From: Nocardioides rubriscoriae
GTDB taxonomy: Bacteria; Actinomycetota; Actinomycetes; Propionibacteriales; Nocardioidaceae
Direction of reading: 5' to 3'
Assembly: GCF_008087085.1 (NCBI RefSeq)
Contig: NZ_VIYJ01000008.1
Coordinates: forward strand, 186,001-250,000
Length of the DNA: 64,000 bases
A program made the translations under genes and the position numbers. Every line of letters begins with the position of its first letter. Position 1 is the stretch's first letter. The notes under the pieces are model-generated. The model had not been told where the DNA came from. It saw only the letters and a list, made by a program, of their open reading frames with translations, and made no database searches. This document shows, piece after piece, positions 56,624 to 64,000 of this stretch.

Positions 56624-57811
56624 ATGGCAAGCATTAGCTCTGGGAGACCAGCCGACGACGGCAGCCCTCGCTACGTCGTCAACTACCGAGATCCCGAGGG
56701 GCGGCAGCGTCGTAAGACCTTCCGACGCAAGGCCGAGGCGGCTGCGTTCCGCAACACGGTCGAGGCGGACAAACTTCGTGGAACCTACCTCGATGTCGAC
56801 GCCGGCAGGATCTCATTTCGCGCCTACGCCGAGGGGTGGCTCGACAGTCGGACCTTCAGTCCGCTGACCTACGAGGCGACCGAATTGCGACTCAGGCTCC
56901 ATGTGTTCCCGACGCTAGGACACCTCGAGCTGCGACAGATCAAGCCGTCGACCATCCAGAAGCTCCTACGGTCGATGGAGATGGCCGAGACCTATCGGCG
57001 CGTCATCTTCTCTAACGTGTCTGCCATCTTCTCGGCTGCGGTCGACGACGACATGATTGCCAAGAATCCGTGCAAAGCGAGTTCAGTGACAAGGCCCGCA
57101 ACGTCGCGCCGCAAGGTGGTGCCTTGGCCGACCGAGTGGGTCTCCTCCATGCACGACGCGCTTCCGCCGCAGTACAGGATCGCAGTCACGTTGGGATCGG
57201 GGCTGGGACTACGCCAAGGCGAGGTATTTGGGCTCGCGGTCGAGGATGTCGACTTCCTCCGCGGAGTTGTGGAGGTCAGGCGGCAAGTCAAGGTGTTCGG
57301 AGGCAACCGCCTGGTCTTTGGCCTGCCGAAGGGCGACAAGACCCGAACCGTCCCCTTGCCCGAGAGCGTCGCGACGGAACTCAGCAACCACCTCGCTACC
57401 TACCCGCGACGGAGCATCACGCTTCCGTGGGGAACGCCCCAGGCGGACAAGAAGTCGAGCGCAGGGCTCATACTCACCACACGCGAGCGTTCTGCCCTCA
57501 ACCGCAACTACTTCAACACACGGCTCTGGAAGCCCGGCCAAGCCCATGTGGGCATCGAGCAATCGCGTGACAACGGCATGCACGCTCTACGCCACTGGTA
57601 CGCCTCCGTGCTGCTAGACGCCGGCGAATCGATTCGCGCCGTGTCCGAATACCTCGGCCACAGCGACCCCGGGTTCACCTTGCGCACCTACACCCATCTC
57701 ATGCCCAGCAGCACGGAGCGAACCCGTGCAGCAGTGGATGCGGCCTTTGCAGCCGGGCGCCACGCGGGCAAAGAGGCTGACACAGAACTCGAGCAACCCT
57801 CTCGGGGCTAG
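56624..57811 (+). CDS. Tyrosine recombinase (phage-type integrase)
   Basis: A 395-aa site-specific recombinase. The N-terminal arm-binding region (RYVVNYRDPEGRQRRKTF) and SAM-like core-binding domain (~65-165) precede the catalytic domain. Catalytic residues are visible: Arg in SGLGLRQGEVFGL, Lys in GLPKGDKTRTVPL, HALRH, LGHSD and the nucleophile Tyr in LRTYTHLMP. All are intact, so it may be active. It directly follows glnA and the excisionase-like gene and probably moved the defence genes here. Its base composition is lower in GC than the surroundings. Confidence 0.92.
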   Translation: MASISSGRPADDGSPRYVVNYRDPEGRQRRKTFRRKAEAAAFRNTVEADKLRGTYLDVDAGRISFRAYAEGWLDSRTFSPLTYEATELRLRLHVFPTLGHLELRQIKPSTIQKLLRSMEMAETYRRVIFSNVSAIFSAAVDDDMIAKNPCKASSVTRPATSRRKVVPWPTEWVSSMHDALPPQYRIAVTLGSGLGLRQGEVFGLAVEDVDFLRGVVEVRRQVKVFGGNRLVFGLPKGDKTRTVPLPESVATELSNHLATYPRRSITLPWGTPQADKKSSAGLILTTRERSALNRNYFNTRLWKPGQAHVGIEQSRDNGMHALRHWYASVLLDAGESIRAVSEYLGHSDPGFTLRTYTHLMPSSTERTRAAVDAAFAAGRHAGKEADTELEQPSRG

Positions 57812-57940
57812 CGGGCGCCAGCCCAGCAACGCAAGTTGACTGACTACCGCAGCGACAGAGGTCGACCCGCTCATGGTCTGCGGGAATGGGCCTTCTCAAT
57901 GTCTAACACTAGGAGGTCTTGGCACGATCAGCCGTCACAA

Positions 57941-58744
57941 CTAGCTGTCGAGGAAGTCCCATTCGGCCCCAAGGACCCAGCGGATCGCAGAGATCTTCCC
58001 GGAGAGCATGCCCCAGTCGAACTGAGTCTCGGTGTCCTTGCGGAGCAGCTCGACTCCGTACTGTTCCTCAATTCGGCGGGCGGCCGCCTGTGCTGTCGCC
58101 CAGATCTCCGCCGAATAGCCCTCGGGGCGCTCGTCACCAGTCGACGCCTCCGAGCGCCCGTACCAGAGCCGATCGAACAGCTCGTGTTCGACCTCCATGA
58201 TTTCGGAGACACGACGCAGTGCAGACGTCTCAACCTGATGCCTGAACGCGAGATCCATCCGGTCAGCCAGCAGCCTCCGCAGTTGCGGCATTTCCCACGT
58301 CCTCACGCGGAACGCCGGCCTCGTCTGGTTGAAACTTGAGATCCAGTCCTTCGCTCCGTTGGTGAAGAATCCCGAGGCAACAAACAGCACCGTGTCCGGC
58401 CGCTCGGCCGTGGCCCAGGCGATCGTCCCTTGTAACGCTTCGGGCGGCACTCCACGTACGTAGTGCTTGCAGTCGACGAACCACGTCTCGAGATACTGGT
58501 GTCCGTCAACGTCGCGGCGTTCGAGCTGAGCCACGATGTCGCGCCCGCGATCGGCCGGCGAGGATTCCTTGGGCGTTCCCTTCCGCCAGTCGACGTTCAC
58601 GAAACCCGTCTCTGACATCAGGTCGAAGCAGAACTCTTCGAAGTCGGTCGGGCTGAGTGCGTCGAAGCCGACCGCACCCAAGAGCATCTCAGCTGGATCC
58701 TCTGGAAGAAGGTCGTCAGCCGAGGAGAGCCCGTCGTCGGTCAT
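57941..58744 (-). CDS. Mrr-like restriction endonuclease
   Basis: A 267-aa protein with a PD-(D/E)xK-type nuclease core: SPTDFEEFCFDLMSETGFVNVDW, then DRGRDIVAQ (Asp) and WFVDCKHYVRG (D-C-K in place of ExK), as in Mrr_cat domains that cut modified DNA. The C-terminal part is helical and unassigned. ATG 58744 lies six bases after a TAGTGT box. It is on the opposite strand to the integrase, inside the island, so a defence role is likely. Confidence 0.78.
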   Translation of the reverse strand: MTDDGLSSADDLLPEDPAEMLLGAVGFDALSPTDFEEFCFDLMSETGFVNVDWRKGTPKESSPADRGRDIVAQLERRDVDGHQYLETWFVDCKHYVRGVPPEALQGTIAWATAERPDTVLFVASGFFTNGAKDWISSFNQTRPAFRVRTWEMPQLRRLLADRMDLAFRHQVETSALRRVSEIMEVEHELFDRLWYGRSEASTGDERPEGYSAEIWATAQAAARRIEEQYGVELLRKDTETQFDWGMLSGKISAIRWVLGAEWDFLDS

Positions 58745-58750
58745 GCGCCC

Positions 58751-58756
58751 ACACTA
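58751..58756 (-). promoter_or_regulatory. -10 box of Mrr-like gene
   Basis: TAGTGT on the minus strand, six bases before ATG 58744; the island gene uses the same spacing as the host genes. Confidence 0.4.
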
Positions 58757-58840
58757 GGACGCCGGCGGCCGGCTACTCCCGTCTCATCAACTCCCGTCCC
58801 TGCCAGTTGCGTCAGATCGAATGAGCGCGACAGCCAGGCG

Positions 58841-59305
58841 ATGGACGAGATCACCGACTACCTCGCCACCATCGACGAGAAGCTCGATGATGTACTCCGC
58901 GCACAGAAGGACTCGGTCCTGGCCGGAGCGGCCGGGCAGGTCGGCGATCTCGCCACGGCGGCCAAGGCCGCCGAGTCGACGGCGCGCGACCACCCCTCGA
59001 AGGCCCGGGCCGTGGTGCACTCTCGCAATCACGTCGGCACTGCGGTCGTCGACTTCCAGGGCCTGCTCGGCATCGAGTCCGGCCGCCATCCAGTGGAGGC
59101 ACGGCGATGGGTCGAGGCAGCCTCCGCGGTGCGCGACAGGGCGCGCGACGCCGGCGCTGAGCGCGTCGACGCCGCCAAGAGGCTCAGCACCGAGACCCGC
59201 GTCCGAGCACGTTCGGCCACCAGCCGGCTCTCTGACGAGATCGCGCAGAAAGCCCGCCGTCGCCGCAGCACCGACCAGGACGTCGTCGACGACTCGGACG
59301 GTTGA
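58841..59305 (+). CDS. Probable 5'-truncated remnant of a larger hypothetical protein
   Basis: A 154-aa frame: a coiled-coil-like start (MDEITDYLATIDEKLDDVLRAQKD), then RNHVGTAVVDFQGLLGIESGRHPVEARRWVEAASAVRD, and a basic tail. From memory, these two blocks occur far apart in a larger actinobacterial protein of unknown function. The frame is also open upstream with similar-looking residues (...NERDSQA), which suggests that a 5' part and an internal part are lost. No ribosome-binding site is clear. It may be non-functional. Confidence 0.45.
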   Translation: MDEITDYLATIDEKLDDVLRAQKDSVLAGAAGQVGDLATAAKAAESTARDHPSKARAVVHSRNHVGTAVVDFQGLLGIESGRHPVEARRWVEAASAVRDRARDAGAERVDAAKRLSTETRVRARSATSRLSDEIAQKARRRRSTDQDVVDDSDG

Positions 59306-59333
59306 AGCACGTGCGGTCGACCCCGGGGGCGAC

Positions 59334-59516
59334 ATGATGGCGCAGTGGAAGCCTCCGAAGAGCAGGCGGATCGCGAATCAGGCTGCGCGGACCAAGCTGC
59401 TGCACAAGGTGGCCGGTGACGACGCCCGAGCCTTGCTGATCCGGTACCGCGAGGTCGACATTCAGGACCTCAGCCGAGTTCTCTCTCGCGCACACTCCAC
59501 CACCCCGAGGAAGTGA
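59334..59516 (+). CDS. Small basic hypothetical protein
   Basis: A 60-aa frame (MMAQWKPPKSRRIANQAARTKLLHKVAGDDARALLIRYREVDIQDL...) from ATG 59334. It is lysine/arginine-rich with no recognised motif. It may be real or part of a decayed gene. Confidence 0.3.
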   Translation: MMAQWKPPKSRRIANQAARTKLLHKVAGDDARALLIRYREVDIQDLSRVLSRAHSTTPRK

Positions 59517-59788
59517 AGGCCGCGCTCACCAATGATCCGCGCTTCGACCTCTCCGAGGCGACGGTGGCACTTCACGCCACCGGTGCGCGGGCGCTGACAG
59601 ACGCCGCTGCCCCACCGCGCCCGGCCGCCACCTTGGCCGACAACGTCCGGTTCGCCCTGACGGAAACAGACACCGACCGCCTCGTCGTCACTGCTCCGGG
59701 TGTCAAAGAGGCATTAGGGGAACTGAGCAACTGCGGTGTCCCGCCGCGTCGCGGGAGGCAGAACATTCCGGGTCGTCATAATTGGCCC
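59513..59788 (+). other. Open frame with no recognised product, possibly gene debris
   Basis: GTG 59513 opens a frame (DPRFDLSEATVALHATGARALT...) that runs without a stop into the McrA-head gene. It looks like coding sequence but matches nothing I know; it may be a decayed gene fused in frame to the next one. Confidence 0.25.
59777..59782 (+). promoter_or_regulatory. -10 box of McrA-head gene
   Basis: CATAAT six bases before ATG 59789, the same leaderless spacing as elsewhere; this supports the short form of the gene. Confidence 0.45.
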
Positions 59789-60067
59789 ATGGTGCATTGG
59801 GCTGCGGTTGAGCGCTCGCACGTCCTGGCGGCCCTCGCCGAGTGCGACCGACTTGGCTGCGCCGATTTCCTTCAGAAGTATGGATATTCACCGTCACGCC
59901 GTTATCACGTAGTCCATGAGGGCCGCGAGTATCCGTCAAAGGCGATTCTCGCAGTCGCCTACCTCCATGCGACTGGCGATCTACTTGGGCCAGTGCGAGT
60001 CGACGGGGGACGTTGGGGTGCAGCTCGCGTCCTGAGGCGACTGAGGTTCGAGGTCACGGGCGACTAG
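59789..60067 (+). CDS. Stand-alone ScoMcrA-like N-terminal head domain
   Basis: A 92-aa protein: VERSHVLAALAECDRLGCADFLQKYGYSPSRRYHVVHEGREYPSKAILAVAYLHATG...VRVDGGRWGAARVLRRLRFEV. This closely resembles the N-terminal head domain of the Streptomyces ScoMcrA methyl/phosphorothioate-dependent HNH endonuclease. The sulfur-binding and HNH parts are missing, so it is either a truncated gene or a free DNA-binding module. An in-frame GTG at 59513 would add 92 unrelated residues. It converges on brxL with a 25-base gap. Confidence 0.6.
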   Translation: MVHWAAVERSHVLAALAECDRLGCADFLQKYGYSPSRRYHVVHEGREYPSKAILAVAYLHATGDLLGPVRVDGGRWGAARVLRRLRFEVTGD

Positions 60068-60092
60068 CGCGAGATCTGCCGCTTCTTTCGTG

Positions 60093-62255
60093 TCAACGAG
60101 CAGCAGTCTCCTCCCTGATGTACGTGATGCCGAACGCCTTGACTTGTCGGTACTCCTGGATCTTGGCGGCGAGGTCGAAGGCGTCGCTGGAGACGAACTG
60201 GAAGATATCGAGGCCGCGGCCGAGGTTGATGCGCCAGCCGGAGTTGGCGCGGATCGACCGGTCGTGGATGGTGTCGCTGAGCTCGACGTCGAGGGTGATG
60301 CCCGCGACGGCTGCGGCCTGCTTGACGCGTAGCAGGAACTCCAGTTGCTTCTGCACCTTCTCGGGGCCGTCGGAGGATTCGGTGGTGATGAGCTTGAGCT
60401 TGATTTCGTCGGCCGGGTCCTTGACCGCGGCGAGCGCTTCCACGAACTCCATCAGGTTGCGCGCCTGGTGAAACTGGCGGATGTAAGGGTCGGTGAGGGT
60501 GATCTCGGTGGCGCCGCGCAGGTACGGGATCAGCATGGTGGCGTAGGAGACGCCGCGTTGGTTCTCCTGGTATTCGCGGTGCCCGGCGTACAGCTCCGGC
60601 TTAACGGGCGTGGCCGGAACCCCGTCGGCCGCGCTGGCTGTGGCGCCTCTCCCCTGCTCGCCGGTTGAGTCGTTGGCGTCGGCGCTCTCGGCGTGGCGGG
60701 TGCGGTGATAGTGCGTGGGGTATTCGTCTTCTTCGAGGGTGGTGACAGGGTGCCAGCCGCCGTCGTTGTCGAGGTAGCCGAACTTGACCTCGGCCATGGT
60801 GGCGTCGATTCGGAGGATCTGGTCCTTGACGCGCTTGCGGCCCTCGATGGCGAACCGCAGGGTCTCCTCGATCTCCTCCTGGGTCGCTTCCCCGTGGGGG
60901 TAGAGGATCTTCATCAGCCCGGAGAAGGTCTTGTGGATGCCGTCGCGGTCGCGGGTCGAGATGTCCGAACCCAGCGTGAAGTGCTGCTGGTAGCGGTCGG
61001 AGTAGTCCGCGTTGCGCATCGACTTGAGGACTTCGGCGATGTAGTCGACGACGAAGCCGTAGCCCTCGGAGAACATCTCTCCGCGGATGGTGTCGACTTC
61101 CCAGCCCGGGATGAAGTGGTGGAGGCGGTCGAGGTACGCCGCGTCGTGGTAACTCTCGGGCAGCTCGTCGAACAGGTCGGAGTGCTTGAGCATGTACGGC
61201 ACGTTGTGGGACGTGTTGCCGACGAAGACCATCGACGCTTCTGCGCCGAGCGTCTCTACACCGCGCGAGAACGACTTGTTCGCCATGTAGTTCTTCATGA
61301 TGTCGACGAGCGCCTTGTCGGTGCGCTTCTTCTTACCGGCGAACTCGTCGAACGCGACGACGTCCCAGTAGCCGACTAGGCCGATGCGACCGTTGGAGTT
61401 GTTCACGAAGAGCTTCGGGACCGTGACCTCTCCCCCGGAGATCAGCATGCCGTGGGGTGAGAACTCCGAGAAGATGTGTGACTTGCCGGTGCCCTTGGGA
61501 CCGAGCTCGACGAGGTTGTAGTTGCGCTCGACGAACGGGATCAGGCGGACGAGCTGGATGAGCTTGGCGCGACGGCCGAACAGGGCAGGGTTGAAACCGA
61601 TCGATTGAATCAGCAGGTCGATCCACTCGTCGGTGGTGAACTCACGGCGCGAGGTGGTGTAGCTGTCGAAGTCGAAGTTCGAGAGTTGAATCGGCTTCAG
61701 CGAGCCGAGTTGCCAGGGCACGACGCGGGCGTCGTCGAAGTGGAAGTAGTCGATGTCGCAGATGCACCAGACGCCACCGACGAGGAGCTTGGGGTGGGCG
61801 TTGATCGTGGCCGACTCCACGATGACTCCCTTGATGCCGAGGTTGGAGAACTCTGCCTCGTACCGATCGTCCTTGTCGTTGAGAGAGACAGAGACCTTGT
61901 CGATGATCTTGTAGCGCCCGCGTTCCTTGATCGTCGACTTAACCAGCTCGGACTGGTTCCGTTGGACGTAGTGGTCGGCGAGGATCTTGCGCACAGAGTC
62001 GATGCCGGCCTGGATGGTGGCTTCGTCGTCGGAGGCTGCGTACTGACCGAGGAGGTACTCCAGCACGTAGGAGGGCACGATCGCGTTGCCCTTGACGGCC
62101 TTGACGAGGTCCTTGCGGACCACGAGGCCGGCAAAGTGCTGGTTGATCTTCTTGTCGAGCGCGGACTGCTCGGGGGTCTGGTCCGCAGCCTGCCCCTCGG
62201 TGGTGCCGTCGAGGAGGTCGGCGGCGATCACGTCGAGATCGGTCTCTTCAGTCAT
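60093..62255 (-). CDS. brxL: BrxL-like AAA+ protein with MITD1-type C-terminal domain
   Basis: A 720-aa protein of a BREX-like defence locus. The N-terminal BrxL region (~30-240) is followed by an AAA+ core: Walker A GPKGTGKS (252-259), Walker B DVVAFDEF (298-305), sensor-1 FVGNTSH (N347) and an arginine in YLDRLHHF (R377). Canonical BrxL continues into a Lon-like protease domain. Here, after a linker (~515-560), residues ~566-720 look like the C-terminal domain of MITD1: ITLTDPYIRQFHQARNLMEF, IHDRSIRANSGWRINLGRGLDIFQ. No Lon Ser-Lys dyad region is apparent. Start ATG 62255 has AAGGGTGG five bases upstream; it follows pglZ by 11 bases in one operon. Confidence 0.82.
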   Translation of the reverse strand: MTEETDLDVIAADLLDGTTEGQAADQTPEQSALDKKINQHFAGLVVRKDLVKAVKGNAIVPSYVLEYLLGQYAASDDEATIQAGIDSVRKILADHYVQRNQSELVKSTIKERGRYKIIDKVSVSLNDKDDRYEAEFSNLGIKGVIVESATINAHPKLLVGGVWCICDIDYFHFDDARVVPWQLGSLKPIQLSNFDFDSYTTSRREFTTDEWIDLLIQSIGFNPALFGRRAKLIQLVRLIPFVERNYNLVELGPKGTGKSHIFSEFSPHGMLISGGEVTVPKLFVNNSNGRIGLVGYWDVVAFDEFAGKKKRTDKALVDIMKNYMANKSFSRGVETLGAEASMVFVGNTSHNVPYMLKHSDLFDELPESYHDAAYLDRLHHFIPGWEVDTIRGEMFSEGYGFVVDYIAEVLKSMRNADYSDRYQQHFTLGSDISTRDRDGIHKTFSGLMKILYPHGEATQEEIEETLRFAIEGRKRVKDQILRIDATMAEVKFGYLDNDGGWHPVTTLEEDEYPTHYHRTRHAESADANDSTGEQGRGATASAADGVPATPVKPELYAGHREYQENQRGVSYATMLIPYLRGATEITLTDPYIRQFHQARNLMEFVEALAAVKDPADEIKLKLITTESSDGPEKVQKQLEFLLRVKQAAAVAGITLDVELSDTIHDRSIRANSGWRINLGRGLDIFQFVSSDAFDLAAKIQEYRQVKAFGITYIREETAAR

Positions 62256-62266
62256 GTCGGCCACCC

Positions 62267-64000
62267 TTAGAAGTCGAAGTCCGAGGTGAAGGAGCGCTTG
62301 AGGGTGAACATCGCCTTCTCGTACACGCGCCAACGGGTTGTGTTCGGAATGAGCTCCTCGAGGCGGAGCTCGACGGCGCGGTTGTTGTAGTCGTTGGCGT
62401 CCTTGTTAAGCAGCAGCTGGACGCTCTGGTAGCGGTCACGCTGCTCGGGCGAGGAGGAGTCGAAGGTCAGCTGAGGCGGCGGGTCGTTGGAGATCAGCGT
62501 CTCCCCCACATACAGCCCCGCGCGCAGCACGCGGGCCTGAATCTTGTCGCTGACAGGCTCGGACTGGAACAGCTTCACGACCAGCTGACCAGTGGTGATC
62601 TTGTCGGCGTCGGGGAGCACCTTGACGTTCACCAGGCGGGTGTCGCTCTTGCGCTTCTTGTTGATCGCTAGCACCGGTACGACGATCTCCTGCAGAGTCG
62701 CACCGCCGTGGACGAAACGTGTGCCGCCGCCGGCAAGCCTGAGGCGATGGATCGACTTGGGGATCTGGACCTCGATATCGCCGTCGAGATTGAGCTGCTC
62801 AGCGCTGAACGTGGCGAAGGCGTCGTCGACCTTCAGCCCGTGACCGAGCACGTAGCGCTTGTTGGAGACGAGGATCTTGTCGCCGTGAGCTCTCTCGGAG
62901 AGGAAGAACTGCTCGGGCAGCGCCTCGTCTTGGAAGAGGAAGCCGTGATCGGCGGTCACGAAGATGTTGGTGGCGTTGGCGTTGGCGGTCTTCTTGACCA
63001 GGTCAACCAGCTCGGCCAGCGCCAGCTCTGCGGCTTCGAAGACCCGGCGCTCGGTGCCGGGCTTGTCGCCGATAGCGTCGATGACGTCGTGGTAGATGTA
63101 CAGAACCCGGTTGCTCTTGAACATCTCCCGCCGCTCATCGGCCGTCAGGGCCCTGAATGTCTCGGCTTGGATGGCGCTGCCGCCCACAGTCTCCAGCACC
63201 TTCGAGCGCGGACCCACACCGTTGGTGGGCAGTTCGTCGGCGAGCACTGTCTTGCCGTCAGCGGAGTGCTTCAGAGTGCGGTGCGGCAGGAGTGCGGCCA
63301 TGCCGAGCTGGGTGTAGCTCGGCAGGACGCCGAGGACGGCCTCGAGGTCGGCGTTGAACCGGTCCTCCTGACGGATACGGGAACGTAGCTCGTCGGCGAC
63401 CTCGTATCGGAGGGCGTCGGAGACGATAACGACCGCCTTCTTGTCCTCGCGGAGGAGCTGTGCCACGTAGTCGCCGTAGAACGAGCGCTGGGAGCGCAGG
63501 ACGACCGACTGCCAACTGGTCGCTGCGTCGACCTGCTTCTGCCATGCGTTGCCGAGCTCGTAGACAAACTTGTTGGTGTAGGTCTTTTCGACGAGGTCTC
63601 GCAGCGCGTCGAGTGGGCTCGGTCCCTCGAAGGAGCGGCGGGCGTAGGTGAACTGGCGGTAGAGCTGGTCGATGCGGAACCAGTCGGTTCGGTAGCGATC
63701 AAGTCCCTCGTCGAAGGACGCGATCGTGAAATCGATCGTGCTCAGCTGCGACAACAGCTCAGCGGCTGCGTCGATCGCTGCATACAGCTGGCGGTAACCG
63801 TCGATCCACACGCTGCTCTGGCGGGCCCGGACGACATCGGCCACCTCACGAGCGGTCACGGTCTGCTCCGTGACCGCGCGAGCAAGGTCGGCAATGATTT
63901 TGCGGTCGGTCTCCTCGAACAGATCATCCGCGATGAGATCGCGGAACGTCGCGTTCTCGATGCTCGCCGTGTAGTCCAGGTCTGCCGAGGCCTGCTTGGC
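62267..64000 (-). CDS. pglZ: BREX phosphatase-like PglZ (5' end outside window)
   Basis: C-terminal ~577 residues of a PglZ protein; the frame stays open to the right edge, so the GTG at 63859 is not the start. The alkaline-phosphatase-like core shows AVVIVSDALRYEVADELRSRI and ATNIFVTADHGFLFQ, the two metal-binding motifs of the PglZ domain. LPSYTQLGMAALLPH lies between them, and the C-terminal region is beta-rich (VHGGATLQEIVVPVL). PglZ is found in nearly all BREX systems and is needed for defence. The order pglZ-brxL at the operon end fits type 1 BREX (brxA-B-C-pglX-pglZ-brxL), so the other genes should lie beyond base 64000. Confidence 0.9.
   Translation of the reverse strand, partial: AKQASADLDYTASIENATFRDLIADDLFEETDRKIIADLARAVTEQTVTAREVADVVRARQSSVWIDGYRQLYAAIDAAAELLSQLSTIDFTIASFDEGLDRYRTDWFRIDQLYRQFTYARRSFEGPSPLDALRDLVEKTYTNKFVYELGNAWQKQVDAATSWQSVVLRSQRSFYGDYVAQLLREDKKAVVIVSDALRYEVADELRSRIRQEDRFNADLEAVLGVLPSYTQLGMAALLPHRTLKHSADGKTVLADELPTNGVGPRSKVLETVGGSAIQAETFRALTADERREMFKSNRVLYIYHDVIDAIGDKPGTERRVFEAAELALAELVDLVKKTANANATNIFVTADHGFLFQDEALPEQFFLSERAHGDKILVSNKRYVLGHGLKVDDAFATFSAEQLNLDGDIEVQIPKSIHRLRLAGGGTRFVHGGATLQEIVVPVLAINKKRKSDTRLVNVKVLPDADKITTGQLVVKLFQSEPVSDKIQARVLRAGLYVGETLISNDPPPQLTFDSSSPEQRDRYQSVQLLLNKDANDYNNRAVELRLEELIPNTTRWRVYEKAMFTLKRSFTSDFDF

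Overview
The window is high-GC (about 70% or more over most of its length) and reads as a chromosome segment of an actinobacterium, most likely a member of the Nocardioidaceae. The evidence is gene order: lhr-nei, clgR-pncC-pgsA-rimO-ftsK, rnj-dapA, folA/thyA, lpdA-sucB-lipB-lipA-DUF4191-RDD-glnA. Other signs are GTG/TTG starts and many genes whose start codon lies 6-7 bases after a TANNNT box, as in leaderless actinobacterial transcripts.

Bases 1-3294 hold DNA repair genes: the C-terminal part of an Lhr helicase overlapped by an Nei/Fpg glycosylase. Bases 3278-18932 are a minus-strand run: a secreted reprolysin-like protease, ClgR-type regulator, PncC, a very large secreted nuclease/5'-nucleotidase, PgsA, RimO, a RodZ-like HTH membrane protein and FtsK. 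A plus-strand secreted M4 metalloprotease (19186-22578) separates this from a second minus-strand run (22666-36635): RNase J, DapA, an F420-type oxidoreductase, DHFR, a CDP-glycerol glycerophosphotransferase-like protein, thymidylate synthase, a PhzF-like protein, two tandem membrane-anchored paralogs, a small conserved protein and GcvT. A plus-strand sulfotransferase-like gene and a DUF222/HNH gene flanked by repeats interrupt this run.

Bases 36704-55862 hold central metabolism: PepA, a GH30 hydrolase, dihydrolipoyl dehydrogenase, a two-lipoyl-domain SucB, a TerB-like protein, two epimerase-family proteins, LipB and LipA (which make the lipoyl cofactor that SucB uses), an ABC exporter pair, DUF4191, a lipoprotein, an RDD protein and glutamine synthetase I. 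A textbook GlnR operator lies in front of glnA.

Bases ~55978-64000 are different: lower GC, an excisionase-like HTH gene and a tyrosine integrase directly after glnA, then defence genes and debris. These are an Mrr-like restriction endonuclease, a truncated remnant, a stand-alone ScoMcrA-type head domain, and on the minus strand the end of a BREX-like operon (pglZ, running off the window, then brxL). The BrxL-like protein is the most unusual item. It keeps an AAA+ core, but where a Lon protease domain is expected it ends in a domain that resembles the C-terminal domain of eukaryotic MITD1. No rRNA, tRNA or CRISPR array was seen. All family assignments come from reading the sequences; no database search was run.
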